Below are positions 20,857-30,300 of a stretch of 64,000 bases of DNA, piece by piece. The DNA lies in contig NZ_LMOO01000001.1 in assembly GCF_001424195.1 (NCBI RefSeq), forward strand, positions 1,098,569 through 1,162,568, written 5' to 3'. The notes beneath the pieces are model-generated. The model was given only the letters and a program-made list of their open reading frames with translations, had not been told where the DNA came from and searched no databases. This DNA is from Cellulomonas sp. Leaf334 (GTDB lineage: Bacteria; Actinomycetota; Actinomycetes; Actinomycetales; Cellulomonadaceae). Numbering within the stretch: position 1 is the first letter of the stretch; each line of letters starts with the position of its first letter. Both the position numbers and the translations under genes were made by a program.

Positions 20857-21555
20857 TCAGCCCCGCTCGGCGCTCGCGCCGCCCGTCTCGAACCGGAACC
20901 CCATGCCGCGCACCGTCGTGACGTAGCGCGGGGCGTTGGCGTCGTCGCCGAGCTTGCGGCGCAGCCAGGACACGTGCATGTCGAGCGTCTTGGTCGAGCC
21001 CGTCGGGTCCGAGCCCCAGACCTCACGCATGAGCGTCTCGCGGGCGACGACGGTGCCGGCCGCCCCGACGAGCACGCGCAGCAGGTCGAACTCCTTGGCG
21101 GTCAGGTGCAGCTCCCGCTCGCCCTGGAACGCGCGGTGGGCGGCGACGTCGACGCGGACGTTCTGCGCGTGCAGCTCGTCCTCGTCGCCCGGGTCCCCCA
21201 CGCTGCGGCGCAGCAGCGCCCGGACGCGCGCCAGCAGCTCGGCGAGCCGGAACGGCTTGGTCACGTAGTCGTCAGCACCGGCGTCGAGCCCGACGACGAG
21301 GTCCACCTCGTCGGCGCGGGCCGTCAGGACCAGCAGCGGCGTCGTCAGGCCGAGGTTGCGGATCGCGCGCGCGACGTCGAGGCCGTCCATGTCCGGCAGG
21401 CCCAGGTCGAGGACGACCAGGTCAGCGGCCGCGGCCCCGTCGATCGCACCTTGACCAGTACCTTGCACGCGCACGTCGTAACCTTCACGCCCGAGGGCGC
21501 GAGCCAAAGGCTCGGCAATCGCGGGATCGTCCTCGGCCAGCAGCACCTGGGTCAT
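20857..21555 (-). CDS. OmpR-family response regulator
   Basis: This 232-residue regulator has a receiver domain (about 1-120) with acidic pocket LAEDD, phospho-acceptor Asp near 51 in VVLDLGLPDMDG, and the conserved Lys in DYVTKPF. A winged-helix DNA-binding domain (about 135-225) contains LTAKEFDLLRVL and a recognition segment TKTLDMHVSWLRRKLG. It controls genes with its partner kinase. The target genes cannot be read from the window. The ATG at 21555 lies exactly 6 nt from a TAGCAT -10 element, so the mRNA is probably leaderless. Confidence 0.92.
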   Translation of the reverse strand: MTQVLLAEDDPAIAEPLARALGREGYDVRVQGTGQGAIDGAAAADLVVLDLGLPDMDGLDVARAIRNLGLTTPLLVLTARADEVDLVVGLDAGADDYVTKPFRLAELLARVRALLRRSVGDPGDEDELHAQNVRVDVAAHRAFQGERELHLTAKEFDLLRVLVGAAGTVVARETLMREVWGSDPTGSTKTLDMHVSWLRRKLGDDANAPRYVTTVRGMGFRFETGGASAERG

Positions 21556-21561
21556 TCGCCC

Positions 21562-21567
21562 ATGCTA
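21562..21567 (-). promoter_or_regulatory. -10 element of a leaderless promoter (OmpR-type two-component operon)
   Basis: TAGCAT on the minus strand is followed by 6 nt and the ATG at 21555. There is no Shine-Dalgarno sequence. Confidence 0.55.
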
Positions 21568-21696
21568 GGTCATGGGACGGTCTTGACCGCCAGTGGGGCG
21601 CGCACAGATGTTCACGTGAACCGGGTGCGCCTGCGGGCGGACCCGCGGGCGGCCTCGGTCGTCCTGTGGGGGCACGCTGCTGGGAGGCCTCGCGCC

Positions 21697-21702
21697 TACC
21701 CT
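21697..21702 (+). promoter_or_regulatory. -10 element of a leaderless promoter (NarL-type two-component operon)
   Basis: TACCCT is followed by exactly 6 nt and the GTG at 21709. The same TACCCT hexamer is used in front of the gene at 2967. Confidence 0.55.
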
Positions 21703-21708
21703 CGTGGG

Positions 21709-23031
21709 GTGACGAGATGGGAACGCCTGCTGCGGTGGGAGGAGGCGCACCGGTTCGCCGTGGACGCGACCGGCACCGGGTTCCTGCTGCTGCTCATGGT
21801 CACGACGTCGACGGACATCAACAGCGCCGCGGCGAACGCCACCCGCACGCTCGCCACCCCGCTGATCTCCATGGCGGTGGTCGCTCCCCTGGCCTGGCGG
21901 CGGGTCCGTCCGACCGCGTCCGCGGTCGCCGTCTACTCCGCCGCGCTGCTCCAGCTGGCGTTCTTCGCCCCCCTCGTCGTCCCCGCGGACTTCGCCGTCC
22001 TCCTCTCGCTCTACTCCGTCACGGTGCACGGCCCACGGTGGGCGCACCGCGTCGCGATCGTCAGCACGCTCGTCGGCTCGGTCCTGCTCGGCATCGCGAT
22101 GAACGGGTGGTTCGACGCCCCCGGGGCCGCGTCGACCGCGATCTTCACCGGGGTGAGCGCCCTGACGGTCTGGGCGTTCGGGCTGGTCCGGCGCTCACGC
22201 CGGGAGACGATCGAGGCACTGGTCGACCGGGCCCAGCGGCTCGAGGTCGAGCGCGACCAGCAGTCCCAGATCGCGACCGCGGCCGAACGTGCCCGGATCG
22301 CCCGCGAGATGCACGACATCGTCGCCCACTCGCTCACGGTCATGATCGCGCAGGCCGACGGCGGGCGGTACGCGGCCGACGCCGACCCCGCCGCGGCGAC
22401 GAGAGCGCTCAGCACCATCGCCGAGACCGGGCGAGCGGCCCTCACGGACATGCGGCGGCTGCTCGGCGTGCTGCGGGGCGGATCCGAACCTCCCGTCTCG
22501 ACGGGCGCCGTCCCCGCGCTCCCCGGTCCGGGCGGGCTGAGCCACGGCACGAGCCAGGGCTTCGCCCCGCAGCCCGCCGAGTCCGACGTCGGCGCGCTCG
22601 TCGAGCAGGTCCGGGCCAGCGGGCTGCGCGCCTCCCTGGTCCGGATGGGCGAGCCGCGGAACCTGCCTCCCGGCGCAGGTCTCACGGTGTACCGGATCGC
22701 GCAGGAGTCACTGACCAACGTCCTCAAGCACGCCGGCCCGGACCCCAAGGTCACGGTGCTCGTCCAGTGGCTCCCCGACGCCATCGTGCTCGAGGTGAGC
22801 GACGACGGCCGGGGTGCGTCGGCGGACACCGACGGGCTCGGCCAGGGGCTGGTCGGCATGCGCGAGCGCACGACGATGTTCGGAGGGACGGTCAGCGCCG
22901 GCCCTCGTCCCGGCGGCGGCTTCCGCGTCCGCGCCCAGCTGCCCACCCCGACCGACACCGCACCCACCATCACCTCCACCGACGAAGGGACCACACCCGT
23001 GCCGAGCACCCCGGACGAGGCGACCCGATGA
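21709..23031 (+). CDS. Sensor histidine kinase (NarL/DesK type, HisKA_3)
   Basis: This 440-residue kinase has several hydrophobic segments in its first ~165 residues, a coiled-coil linker, and a HisKA_3 dimerisation domain. The phosphoaccepting His lies near 202 in IAREMHDIVAHSLTVM. The C-terminal HATPase_c domain has QESLTNVLKHAG and GLGQGLVGMRER. The short membrane-embedded sensor is typical of intramembrane-sensing kinases next to ABC exporters. These often respond to cell-envelope antibiotics or peptides. The GTG at 21709 is set by the TACCCT element. The next gene overlaps by 4 bp (ATGA). Confidence 0.9.
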   Translation: MTRWERLLRWEEAHRFAVDATGTGFLLLLMVTTSTDINSAAANATRTLATPLISMAVVAPLAWRRVRPTASAVAVYSAALLQLAFFAPLVVPADFAVLLSLYSVTVHGPRWAHRVAIVSTLVGSVLLGIAMNGWFDAPGAASTAIFTGVSALTVWAFGLVRRSRRETIEALVDRAQRLEVERDQQSQIATAAERARIAREMHDIVAHSLTVMIAQADGGRYAADADPAAATRALSTIAETGRAALTDMRRLLGVLRGGSEPPVSTGAVPALPGPGGLSHGTSQGFAPQPAESDVGALVEQVRASGLRASLVRMGEPRNLPPGAGLTVYRIAQESLTNVLKHAGPDPKVTVLVQWLPDAIVLEVSDDGRGASADTDGLGQGLVGMRERTTMFGGTVSAGPRPGGGFRVRAQLPTPTDTAPTITSTDEGTTPVPSTPDEATR

Positions 23032-23744
23032 GCGGCGACACGATCCGCGTCGCCCTGGTCGACGACCAGCAGCTGGTCCGCGCGGGGTTCCGCATGGTCA
23101 TCGACTCGCAGGCCGACCTCGAGGTCGTGCTCGAGGCCGGCGACGGGGCACAGGCCGTACGCGCTCTGGCACCCGCCGCGCGGACCGTCACGGGCCCGGT
23201 CGACGTCGTGCTGATGGACGTCCGCATGCCCACCATGGACGGGCTCACCGCGACCGCGCAGATCACCTCGCGCGCGACCGACGACGACCCGGCACCCCGC
23301 GTGATCGTCCTGACGACGTTCGACCTCGACGAGTACGTCCTGTCGGCCATCCGCGCGGGAGCCAGCGGGTTCCTGCTGAAGGACGCGCCGCCGGAGGAGA
23401 TGCTCGCCGCGATCCGGACCGTGCACCACGGCGACGCCGTCATCGCCCCGTCGAGCACCAAGCGGCTCCTGGAGCACCTCGTCACCGCGCTCCCCCCCGA
23501 CGAGCCGGGCGGACCCACCGACCCCGCACGCCTCGCGGTCGCCGACCTGACGGACCGCGAGCGTGAGGTGCTCGTCCTCATGGCGCGCGGCCGATCGAAC
23601 ACCGAGATCGGCGCCGACCTGTTCGTCGCGGAGGCGACGGTCAAGACCCACGTCGGCCGCATCCTCGCGAAGCTGCACGTCCGCGACCGGGTGCAGGCCG
23701 TCGTGCTGGCGTACGAGACCGGTCTGGTGCGGCCCGGCTCGTAG
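23028..23744 (+). CDS. NarL/FixJ-family response regulator
   Basis: This 238-residue regulator has a receiver domain with acidic pair DD near residue 11, phospho-acceptor Asp64 in VVLMDVRMP, and Lys in GFLLKDAPPEE. The C-terminal LuxR-type helix-turn-helix domain has LTDREREVLVLMARG and EATVKTHVGRILAKL. It is the partner of the overlapping kinase gene. It probably activates the ABC exporter genes that begin 104 bp downstream, as in similar loci. The ATG at 23028 overlaps the kinase stop codon. Confidence 0.93.
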   Translation: MSGDTIRVALVDDQQLVRAGFRMVIDSQADLEVVLEAGDGAQAVRALAPAARTVTGPVDVVLMDVRMPTMDGLTATAQITSRATDDDPAPRVIVLTTFDLDEYVLSAIRAGASGFLLKDAPPEEMLAAIRTVHHGDAVIAPSSTKRLLEHLVTALPPDEPGGPTDPARLAVADLTDREREVLVLMARGRSNTEIGADLFVAEATVKTHVGRILAKLHVRDRVQAVVLAYETGLVRPGS

Positions 23745-23806
23745 TCGGACCACGGGATGACGGGCGACCAGTCCGCGGCCTGATGTGCGGCTGGGGGGCG
23801 CGTCCG

Positions 23807-23812
23807 TAGCGT
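23807..23812 (+). promoter_or_regulatory. -10 element of the ABC exporter promoter
   Basis: TAGCGT would start transcription near 23819. AAGGAG at 23836-23841 then serves the GTG at 23849. The 60 bp upstream is the likely binding region for the NarL-type regulator, but no repeat was clear enough to call. Confidence 0.4.
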
Positions 23813-23848
23813 CGAGCACGTCATCACCGCACCCGAAGGAGCCCCTCC

Positions 23849-24649
23849 GTGGACACCACCGTCTTCCGCCCGATCGACGAGGACCAGCCGCGCGTGCCGG
23901 GCGGGTCACCGGTCGCCGTGAGCGCCCGGTCGCTCACCAAGGTCTACGGCCAGGGGGCTGCCGAGGTCCGTGCGCTCGACGGCGTCGACGTCGACTTCGC
24001 GGCCGGCGCGTTCACCGCGATCATGGGCCCGTCCGGCTCCGGCAAGTCGACCCTGATGCACGTCCTCGCGGGGCTCGACCAGGCGACGTCGGGCACCGCC
24101 CGGCTCGGCGCCACCGAGATCACGGCGCTCGACGACACCGCGCTGACCCGGCTGCGCCGCGACCGGGTCGGGTTCGTGTTCCAGAGCTTCAACCTGCTGC
24201 CGATGTTCACCGCCGAGCAGAACATCCTGCTGCCGCTCGAGCTCGCCGGCACCACGGTGGACCGGGAGTGGTTCGACACCCTCGTGTCCACGCTGGGGCT
24301 CGGCCAGCGCCTCACGCACCGGCCGTCGGAGCTGTCCGGCGGTCAGCAGCAGCGGGTGGCGATCGCGCGCGCGCTCATCGCCAAGCCTGAGGTCGTCTTC
24401 GCCGACGAGCCCACCGGCAACCTCGACTCCCGGTCGGGCGCCGAGGTGCTGAGCTTCCTGCGCCGGTCCGTGCGTGAGCTGGGCCGCACGATCATCATGG
24501 TCACGCACGACCCGACGGCCGCGGCGTACGCGGACCGCGTGGTGCTGCTGGCGGACGGGCGGATCGCGGGCGACATCGCCGACCCGACGCCGGAGTCCGT
24601 CCTGACCGGTCTCGAGGCCCTCCGCACGCTCGACCAGGCGGCCCTCTGA
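23849..24649 (+). CDS. ABC transporter ATP-binding protein (MacB/LolD type)
   Basis: This 266-residue ATPase drives the large FtsX-type permease encoded next. Walker A is MGPSGSGKSTL, the Q-loop is FVFQSFNLLP, the signature LSGGQQQRVAIARAL, Walker B VVFADEPTGNLDS and the switch His lies in MVTHDPTAAA. The pattern matches MacB/LolD-like ATPases, which perform mechanotransmission rather than classical transport. The GTG at 23849 has AAGGAG 7 nt upstream. The stop overlaps the permease ATG (TGATG). Confidence 0.95.
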   Translation: MDTTVFRPIDEDQPRVPGGSPVAVSARSLTKVYGQGAAEVRALDGVDVDFAAGAFTAIMGPSGSGKSTLMHVLAGLDQATSGTARLGATEITALDDTALTRLRRDRVGFVFQSFNLLPMFTAEQNILLPLELAGTTVDREWFDTLVSTLGLGQRLTHRPSELSGGQQQRVAIARALIAKPEVVFADEPTGNLDSRSGAEVLSFLRRSVRELGRTIIMVTHDPTAAAYADRVVLLADGRIAGDIADPTPESVLTGLEALRTLDQAAL

Positions 24650-27240
24650 TGCTGCGACTCACCTGGGCGCAGATGCGCCTCAGTCTCGGCCGGCTGACCG
24701 CTGCGGCCGTCGCCATCGCGATCGGCACGGCGTTCGTCGCCACCACCCTGATCGCCGGGAACGTGATGACCCGGACCGGGTACGACGCCGTCACCGCGAC
24801 GCTCGCCGACGCCGACGTCGTGCTGGGCGGCGACGTGACCGACGACCAGCTCGAGGCGGTGCGCGCCCTGCCGGACGTCCAGTCCGCCGACGTCCTGGCC
24901 CCCACCGGCATCGAGGTCCGCAAGGGCGGCACGAGCCGCTGGCAGCTCATGCTGCCCACCACCGACGACCCGCGGCTGAGCTCGCTGGTGGTCGAGGACG
25001 GTGCCACACCCTCGGCGACGGGTGAGATCGCCCTGCCGAGCGCGACCGCGGAAGCCCTCGGCGTCGGCGTCGGGGACCACGTGCAGGTCCGCTGGACCAC
25101 CTCCGAGCCCGCCGACGACGCGACCGCCGGACCCACGGCACCCACCGAGGACGGCGACGAGGTCTGGCGGACGGTCGACGAGGACGTCGTCGTGACCGGC
25201 ATCGCGTCCGACCCGGGCTCTGCCTGGTCGCAGAGCGGCGGCGCCGGCCTCGTGACCCCTGCCGACGCCCTGCGCTGGTCCGGCGCCGAGTCGCTGACCG
25301 AGCTCGGCTCGACGACGCTCGTGGCCGCCGAGCCCGGCGTCGCCGCCGAGACCCTGCTCGACGTCGTCGGTCCGCTCGCGCCCGGGGCCGACGCCCTCAC
25401 CAGGGACGAAGCCGCGGAAGAGGCCGTCTCGCGGTTCTCCGACGGCGGCAACGTGCTCGTCACCGTCGTGCTCGGGTTCGCCGCGGTCGCCCTGCTCGTC
25501 GCCGCCCTCGTCATCGCGAACACGTTCCAGGTGCTCGTCGCGCAGCGCACCCGCACGCTCGCCCTCCTGCGCTGCGTCGGCGCCGGCAAGGGACAGCTGC
25601 GCCGCTCCGTGCTGCTGGAGGCGGCGATCCTCGGGGTCGTCGCGTCGGTCGCCGGACTGGTCCTCGGCCTCGTGCTCGGGCAGTCGGCGCTGATGGTGCT
25701 GGGCCGGCTCGACCTCGGTGTGCCGCTGCCGTCCACCATCCAGGTGACCCTGCCCGTCCTGCTGCTGCCGCTCCTCGTGGGGACCGTCGTCACGGTGCTC
25801 GCGTCGCTGGTGCCCGCCCGGGAAGCCACCCGGGTGTCGCCCATCGCGGCGCTGCGCCCGGCGGAGGCCCCTGCGGTCGGCGCCCGCGCCGGCCGGGTCC
25901 GGCTCGCGCTGTCGCTGCTCCTCACGGCCGGGGGTGTCGGGGTCATGCTCCTCGCCACCGTGCTGTCGAGCAGCGGTCGGGCCGACCCCACGCTGCTCCT
26001 GGGGGTCGGGGCGCTCGCCGGTGGGCTCTCGTTCGTCGGCGTGCTCGTGGGTGCCGTGTTCTGGGTGCCGAAGGTCGTGTCCTGGGTCGGCCGCGCGCTG
26101 GCGAGCACCGGGACCAGCGCACGGCTCGCCGCGGCGAACACCGTGCGCAACCCGCGCCGGACCGCCGCGACGAGTGCTGCCCTGCTCATCGGCGCGACGC
26201 TCGTCGCGATGATGAGCACCGGAGCCGCGAGCGCCCGCGTGTCCCTCGCGCAGGAGCTCGACGAGCACTACCCGGTGGACCTCATGGTCGACGGCTCGGT
26301 GTACGGGGAGGTCACGAGCCTGCCGTCCGACGTCAGCGACGCGGTCGTCGCGGTGCCCGGGGTCGACACCGTGCTTGAGATGCGGACCGCTGCCGTGATG
26401 CTGGGCGACGACTGGGTCACGGTCGCCGCACCCGCCGACGGCTCGGCGACGGACGTGCTGCGCGACCCGGGCACCGCGGACGGTCTGCGCGACGGGACAC
26501 TGCTGCTCCCGAAGCGGATGGAGGAGCAGGCGACCGGCACGGCGTCCCCGGTGACGGCGTTCGAGGCCTTCGGGGACGACTCCGAGACGGTGCCCGGTGG
26601 CTCCGCCGTCGATCTCCGGGCGGTGCCGAGCGAGCTGGGCGGCGTCTACGCGCTCGTCACCCCGGCAACGCTCGACCGGCTCGCGCCGCAGGCCCCCGTC
26701 TCGCTGCTGTGGGTCGGTCTCGACCCGGGCGCCGACCCGGCGCTCGTCCTGCAGGACGTCCGGGCGGCACTGCCGGACACCCCGGCGGAGGTGAGCAGCG
26801 CCGGTGCGGAGCGGGCCACCAACGAGCGGGTGATCGACACGCTCCTCGCGATCGTGATCGGGCTGCTCGGGGTCGCCGTCGTGATCGCGCTGATCGGGGT
26901 CGCCAACACCCTGTCGCTCTCGGTGCTGGAGCGGCGTCGGGAGTCCGCGACCCTGCGGGCGATCGGCTTGTCCCGCCGGCAGCTGCGCCTGATGCTCGCG
27001 GTCGAGGGGATGCTCATCGCGGGCGTCGGGGCGGTCCTCGGTGCGGGGCTCGGGCTCCTGTACGGGTGGGCCGGGGCGGTGATCACGTTCGGGGAGATCG
27101 GGGACGTCATCCTCGTCGTCCCGTGGACCGACCTGGCGTTCCTGCTCGTCGTGGCGCTGGCCGCCGGTCTGCTCGCCTCGGTGCTGCCGGGCCGGGCCGC
27201 CGCCCGCACGTCACCCGTCGCGGCGCTCGCGGTCGACTGA
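24649..27240 (+). CDS. ABC transporter permease, duplicated FtsX/MacB type
   Basis: This 863-residue permease has an N-terminal helix (about 14-35), a periplasmic-type domain to about 265, then three helices. A second unit follows, with another extracellular domain and three C-terminal helices. This is the duplicated FtsX arrangement common in actinobacteria. Repeated coupling segments such as TLALLRCVGAGKGQLR and SATLRAIGLSRRQLR contact the ATPase. It probably exports or senses an antimicrobial peptide or lipid. The inference rests on the upstream NarL-type pair. No substrate can be named. Confidence 0.92.
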   Translation: MLRLTWAQMRLSLGRLTAAAVAIAIGTAFVATTLIAGNVMTRTGYDAVTATLADADVVLGGDVTDDQLEAVRALPDVQSADVLAPTGIEVRKGGTSRWQLMLPTTDDPRLSSLVVEDGATPSATGEIALPSATAEALGVGVGDHVQVRWTTSEPADDATAGPTAPTEDGDEVWRTVDEDVVVTGIASDPGSAWSQSGGAGLVTPADALRWSGAESLTELGSTTLVAAEPGVAAETLLDVVGPLAPGADALTRDEAAEEAVSRFSDGGNVLVTVVLGFAAVALLVAALVIANTFQVLVAQRTRTLALLRCVGAGKGQLRRSVLLEAAILGVVASVAGLVLGLVLGQSALMVLGRLDLGVPLPSTIQVTLPVLLLPLLVGTVVTVLASLVPAREATRVSPIAALRPAEAPAVGARAGRVRLALSLLLTAGGVGVMLLATVLSSSGRADPTLLLGVGALAGGLSFVGVLVGAVFWVPKVVSWVGRALASTGTSARLAAANTVRNPRRTAATSAALLIGATLVAMMSTGAASARVSLAQELDEHYPVDLMVDGSVYGEVTSLPSDVSDAVVAVPGVDTVLEMRTAAVMLGDDWVTVAAPADGSATDVLRDPGTADGLRDGTLLLPKRMEEQATGTASPVTAFEAFGDDSETVPGGSAVDLRAVPSELGGVYALVTPATLDRLAPQAPVSLLWVGLDPGADPALVLQDVRAALPDTPAEVSSAGAERATNERVIDTLLAIVIGLLGVAVVIALIGVANTLSLSVLERRRESATLRAIGLSRRQLRLMLAVEGMLIAGVGAVLGAGLGLLYGWAGAVITFGEIGDVILVVPWTDLAFLLVVALAAGLLASVLPGRAAARTSPVAALAVD

Positions 27241-27347
27241 CACCACCGGGCCGCCGAGCCGACCGGCGGGCCTGTGGACGGACCGGCTCGTCCCCGGACC
27301 ATCGAGGGCGGGCCGGTCCTGCGTCTCGACCGCGGCAGGGTCGGACC

Positions 27348-30300
27348 GTGCGTTTCACGGTGCTCCACCCCGACCCTGCCCGCGGCCACGGTCTCGTCCC
27401 GACCGACGTCGAGGCGGACCGCGGCACCGCCCTGTCCGTGCTGCGCCCCGCCCTCGCCCGCGTGAGCGGGTACGCGGGATGGGCGAGCGCGGGTGTCCGG
27501 GCGTCCGTCGCGGACGCCGTGCTCGACGAGCACCACGTCGTCGGCCAGCCGCCGCTCGTCGAGGGCTGCGTCCTGCGCGCCGAGCCCGGCGCCCGACCGG
27601 ACGCGGAGGTCGCGGTCGGTGCGGACTGGTTCGTCGCCGTCGTCGCAGGTCCGGACAGCGGCGGCCTCGCGGCCGTGCCGCCGACGGGGCAGCTGACCGT
27701 CGGCCCGTCCGCGGGTGCAGCCCTGCACCACCCTGCTCTGGCCGTCGACGATCCCGGGCTCCCCCGCGTGCAGGTCAGGCGACGCGGGGACCGCGTGCGG
27801 GTGCGGCGCGGCGACGGAGTGCTGTGGCGGCGCTGGCGTCCCCACCGCCCGCTGCGCCTCGGCGCGACCACGCTCGCACTGCGGGGCGCGACCCGCGACG
27901 AAGTGCCGAGAGCCGCCGAGCCCGGTCTCGAGTCCCGTCCCGCGACATGGCTGGCACCGCTCCTCGGGTCCGTCGCCCTCGCGGTCGCCCTGCGCCAACC
28001 CGTCCTGCTCCTCGCGGGCCTGGCCGTGCCCCTCGTCCTCGTCGGCACGGCTGCCGTCACCCGGTGGCGACGACGCCACGACTCCCGCGAGGACCCGACC
28101 GTGCGGGACCTCGCCGCCCTGGTCGCCGCCACCACCCGCGCCGCGGTCAGGGCAGAGGACCCGGTCGTTGTCGACCAGCCCTGGGACCCCGGAGGCACCC
28201 TGGCGGTCGTGGGCCCCCGTGCCCTGGCGCTGCCGGTCGCCCGGGGGGTCGCCCTCGGCACACTCGGCACCCACCTGACCGCCGCGCTCGTGGTCCGCAC
28301 CCGCCGGCCGCAGGACTGGTCGTGGTGCGTGTGGGCGGCCGCGCCCGACGCGGAGCTGCCCGGTCCGGGTGGGATGCTCGTGGTCGCGGACGACCCACCG
28401 GACCCCGCGGCACTGGCCCGGTGGAGGGCGTCGGCGCCCGCGTCCCAGCGTCTGCTCCTGCTCGCCGAGTCCTCGGCGGCGGTTCCCGCGTGGTGCCGGG
28501 CACGGCTCGAGGTGGGACCGCGCGCGGTGCGGCTGCACGGAGCGGACGGCAGGGTGCACGACGTCCCCCGGCAGGCGGTCGGCACGGACCTCGCCCTGAC
28601 ACAGGTCCGCGCGGCGATGGCGGCCCGGGCGACGGCTGGCCGCGGCGCAGGCGACGAGTCGACCCTTCCCGTGCGCGCGTCGCTGGCCGCCCTCGAGGGC
28701 GTCCCCCTGCCGGACCAGGTGGCCGCAGCCTGGTCGACCTCCCGCAGCGGACTCGTCGTGGCGCTCGGGCTGGGACCCGGTGGCCGGACCGTCTGCGTCG
28801 ACCTCGTCGCCGACGGGCCGCACGCGCTGGTCGCGGGGACGACGGGCGCCGGGAAGTCGGAGCTGCTCACCACCCTCGTCCTCACTCTCGCGCTGACGCA
28901 CCCGCCGGACCGGCTCGCGATCCTGCTCGTCGACTTCAAGGGCGGGACCGGGCTCGGGGCGGTGGCCGGGCTCCCCCACGTGCTGGAGCACGTCACCGAC
29001 CTCGACGCCGCGCACGCCCGTCGGGTCCTGGCCTCGCTGCGCGCGGAGCTGCGCCGACGCGAAGGGGTCCTGGCCGCGGCGGGTGCCCGCGACCTGCTGG
29101 AGCTCGACCCCGCAGACCCCACGACGCCGCCCCGCCTGCTCGTCGTGGTGGACGAGCTGAGGGCACTCACCGAGGACGTCCCCGACGCGTCCGCGGCGCT
29201 CACCCGGATCGCGGCCCAGGGCCGGGCGCTCGGCGTGCACCTCGTCCTGGCCACGCAGCGCCCCGCGGGGGCGGTCGGCGCCGACCTGCGCGCGAACGTC
29301 GCCCTGCGCATCGCCCTGCGGGTGACCGACCCGGCCGACTCGACCGACGTGCTGGACGCCCCCGACGCCGCCCGGCTCGACCCGGCGACCCCTGGTCGCG
29401 CGTGGGTGCGACGCGGGACCCGGCCGCTCGAACCGGTCCAGGTCGCGCGCCCCGTCCACGTGTCCGCCGCCCCGGCCGCGCGCCTCGCCCGCCCGGACGA
29501 CGGCGCAGCCTGGTCACCGGCCCCGCAGGACGGTCCCCCGGGCGACGACCTGCGCGGGCAGTGGCTGCGGGCCGCGACGCTGGCGGCAGCCGACCGGCCC
29601 CCGGGCGAGGGCTGTCCCTGGCTGCCGGGCCTGCCGGCGGTCGTCCGCGCCGCCGACGTGCCGCTCGGGCACGGCCTCGGCCTCGCGGTCTCCGACCTGC
29701 CCGAGGAGCAGCGCCGGGGTGCGGTGCGGTGGGACCCCACCGACGGGCCGCTCCTGGTCCTGGGCGGCCCCCGGTCCGGCCGTACGACGACCCTCGTGAC
29801 CGCGGGCCTCGCCGGGCTCGAGCAGGGCTGGTCCGTGCACACGGTCGGCCTGCCGCCGACGGCGGTCGAGCGGCTGCGGGCGGGCGACCGGCACGGACTG
29901 CTGGGCGGCGACCTGGAGACGGACGACGCCCGCGCGGTCGCCCGCCTGCTCGAGCTCCTGGCCGGGCCCGGACGCCCTCGCGCGCTCCTCCTCGTCGACC
30001 GCCTCGACCTGCTCCTGGACTCGCTCGGACGGCTCGCGCGGGGGGCGGGCACCGAGCGGCTGACGGCGCTCTGGCGCGGCGGTGCCGACGGCACGGCGCT
30101 CGCGGCCGGGGCGGACGCCGGTGCAGCCGCGATGCAGCACGCGGGCGCGTTCGCCCACCGCCTGGTCCTCCCGCTCGCCGACGCGGCGCTCGACGCGCTC
30201 GCGGGGGTGCCCGCGGCGCTGGCCGGCCGTCGCACCACACCGGGCAGGGCCGTGCACCTGCATGCGACGGGCGCCGACCTGTGCCAGGTCGTCCTACCCG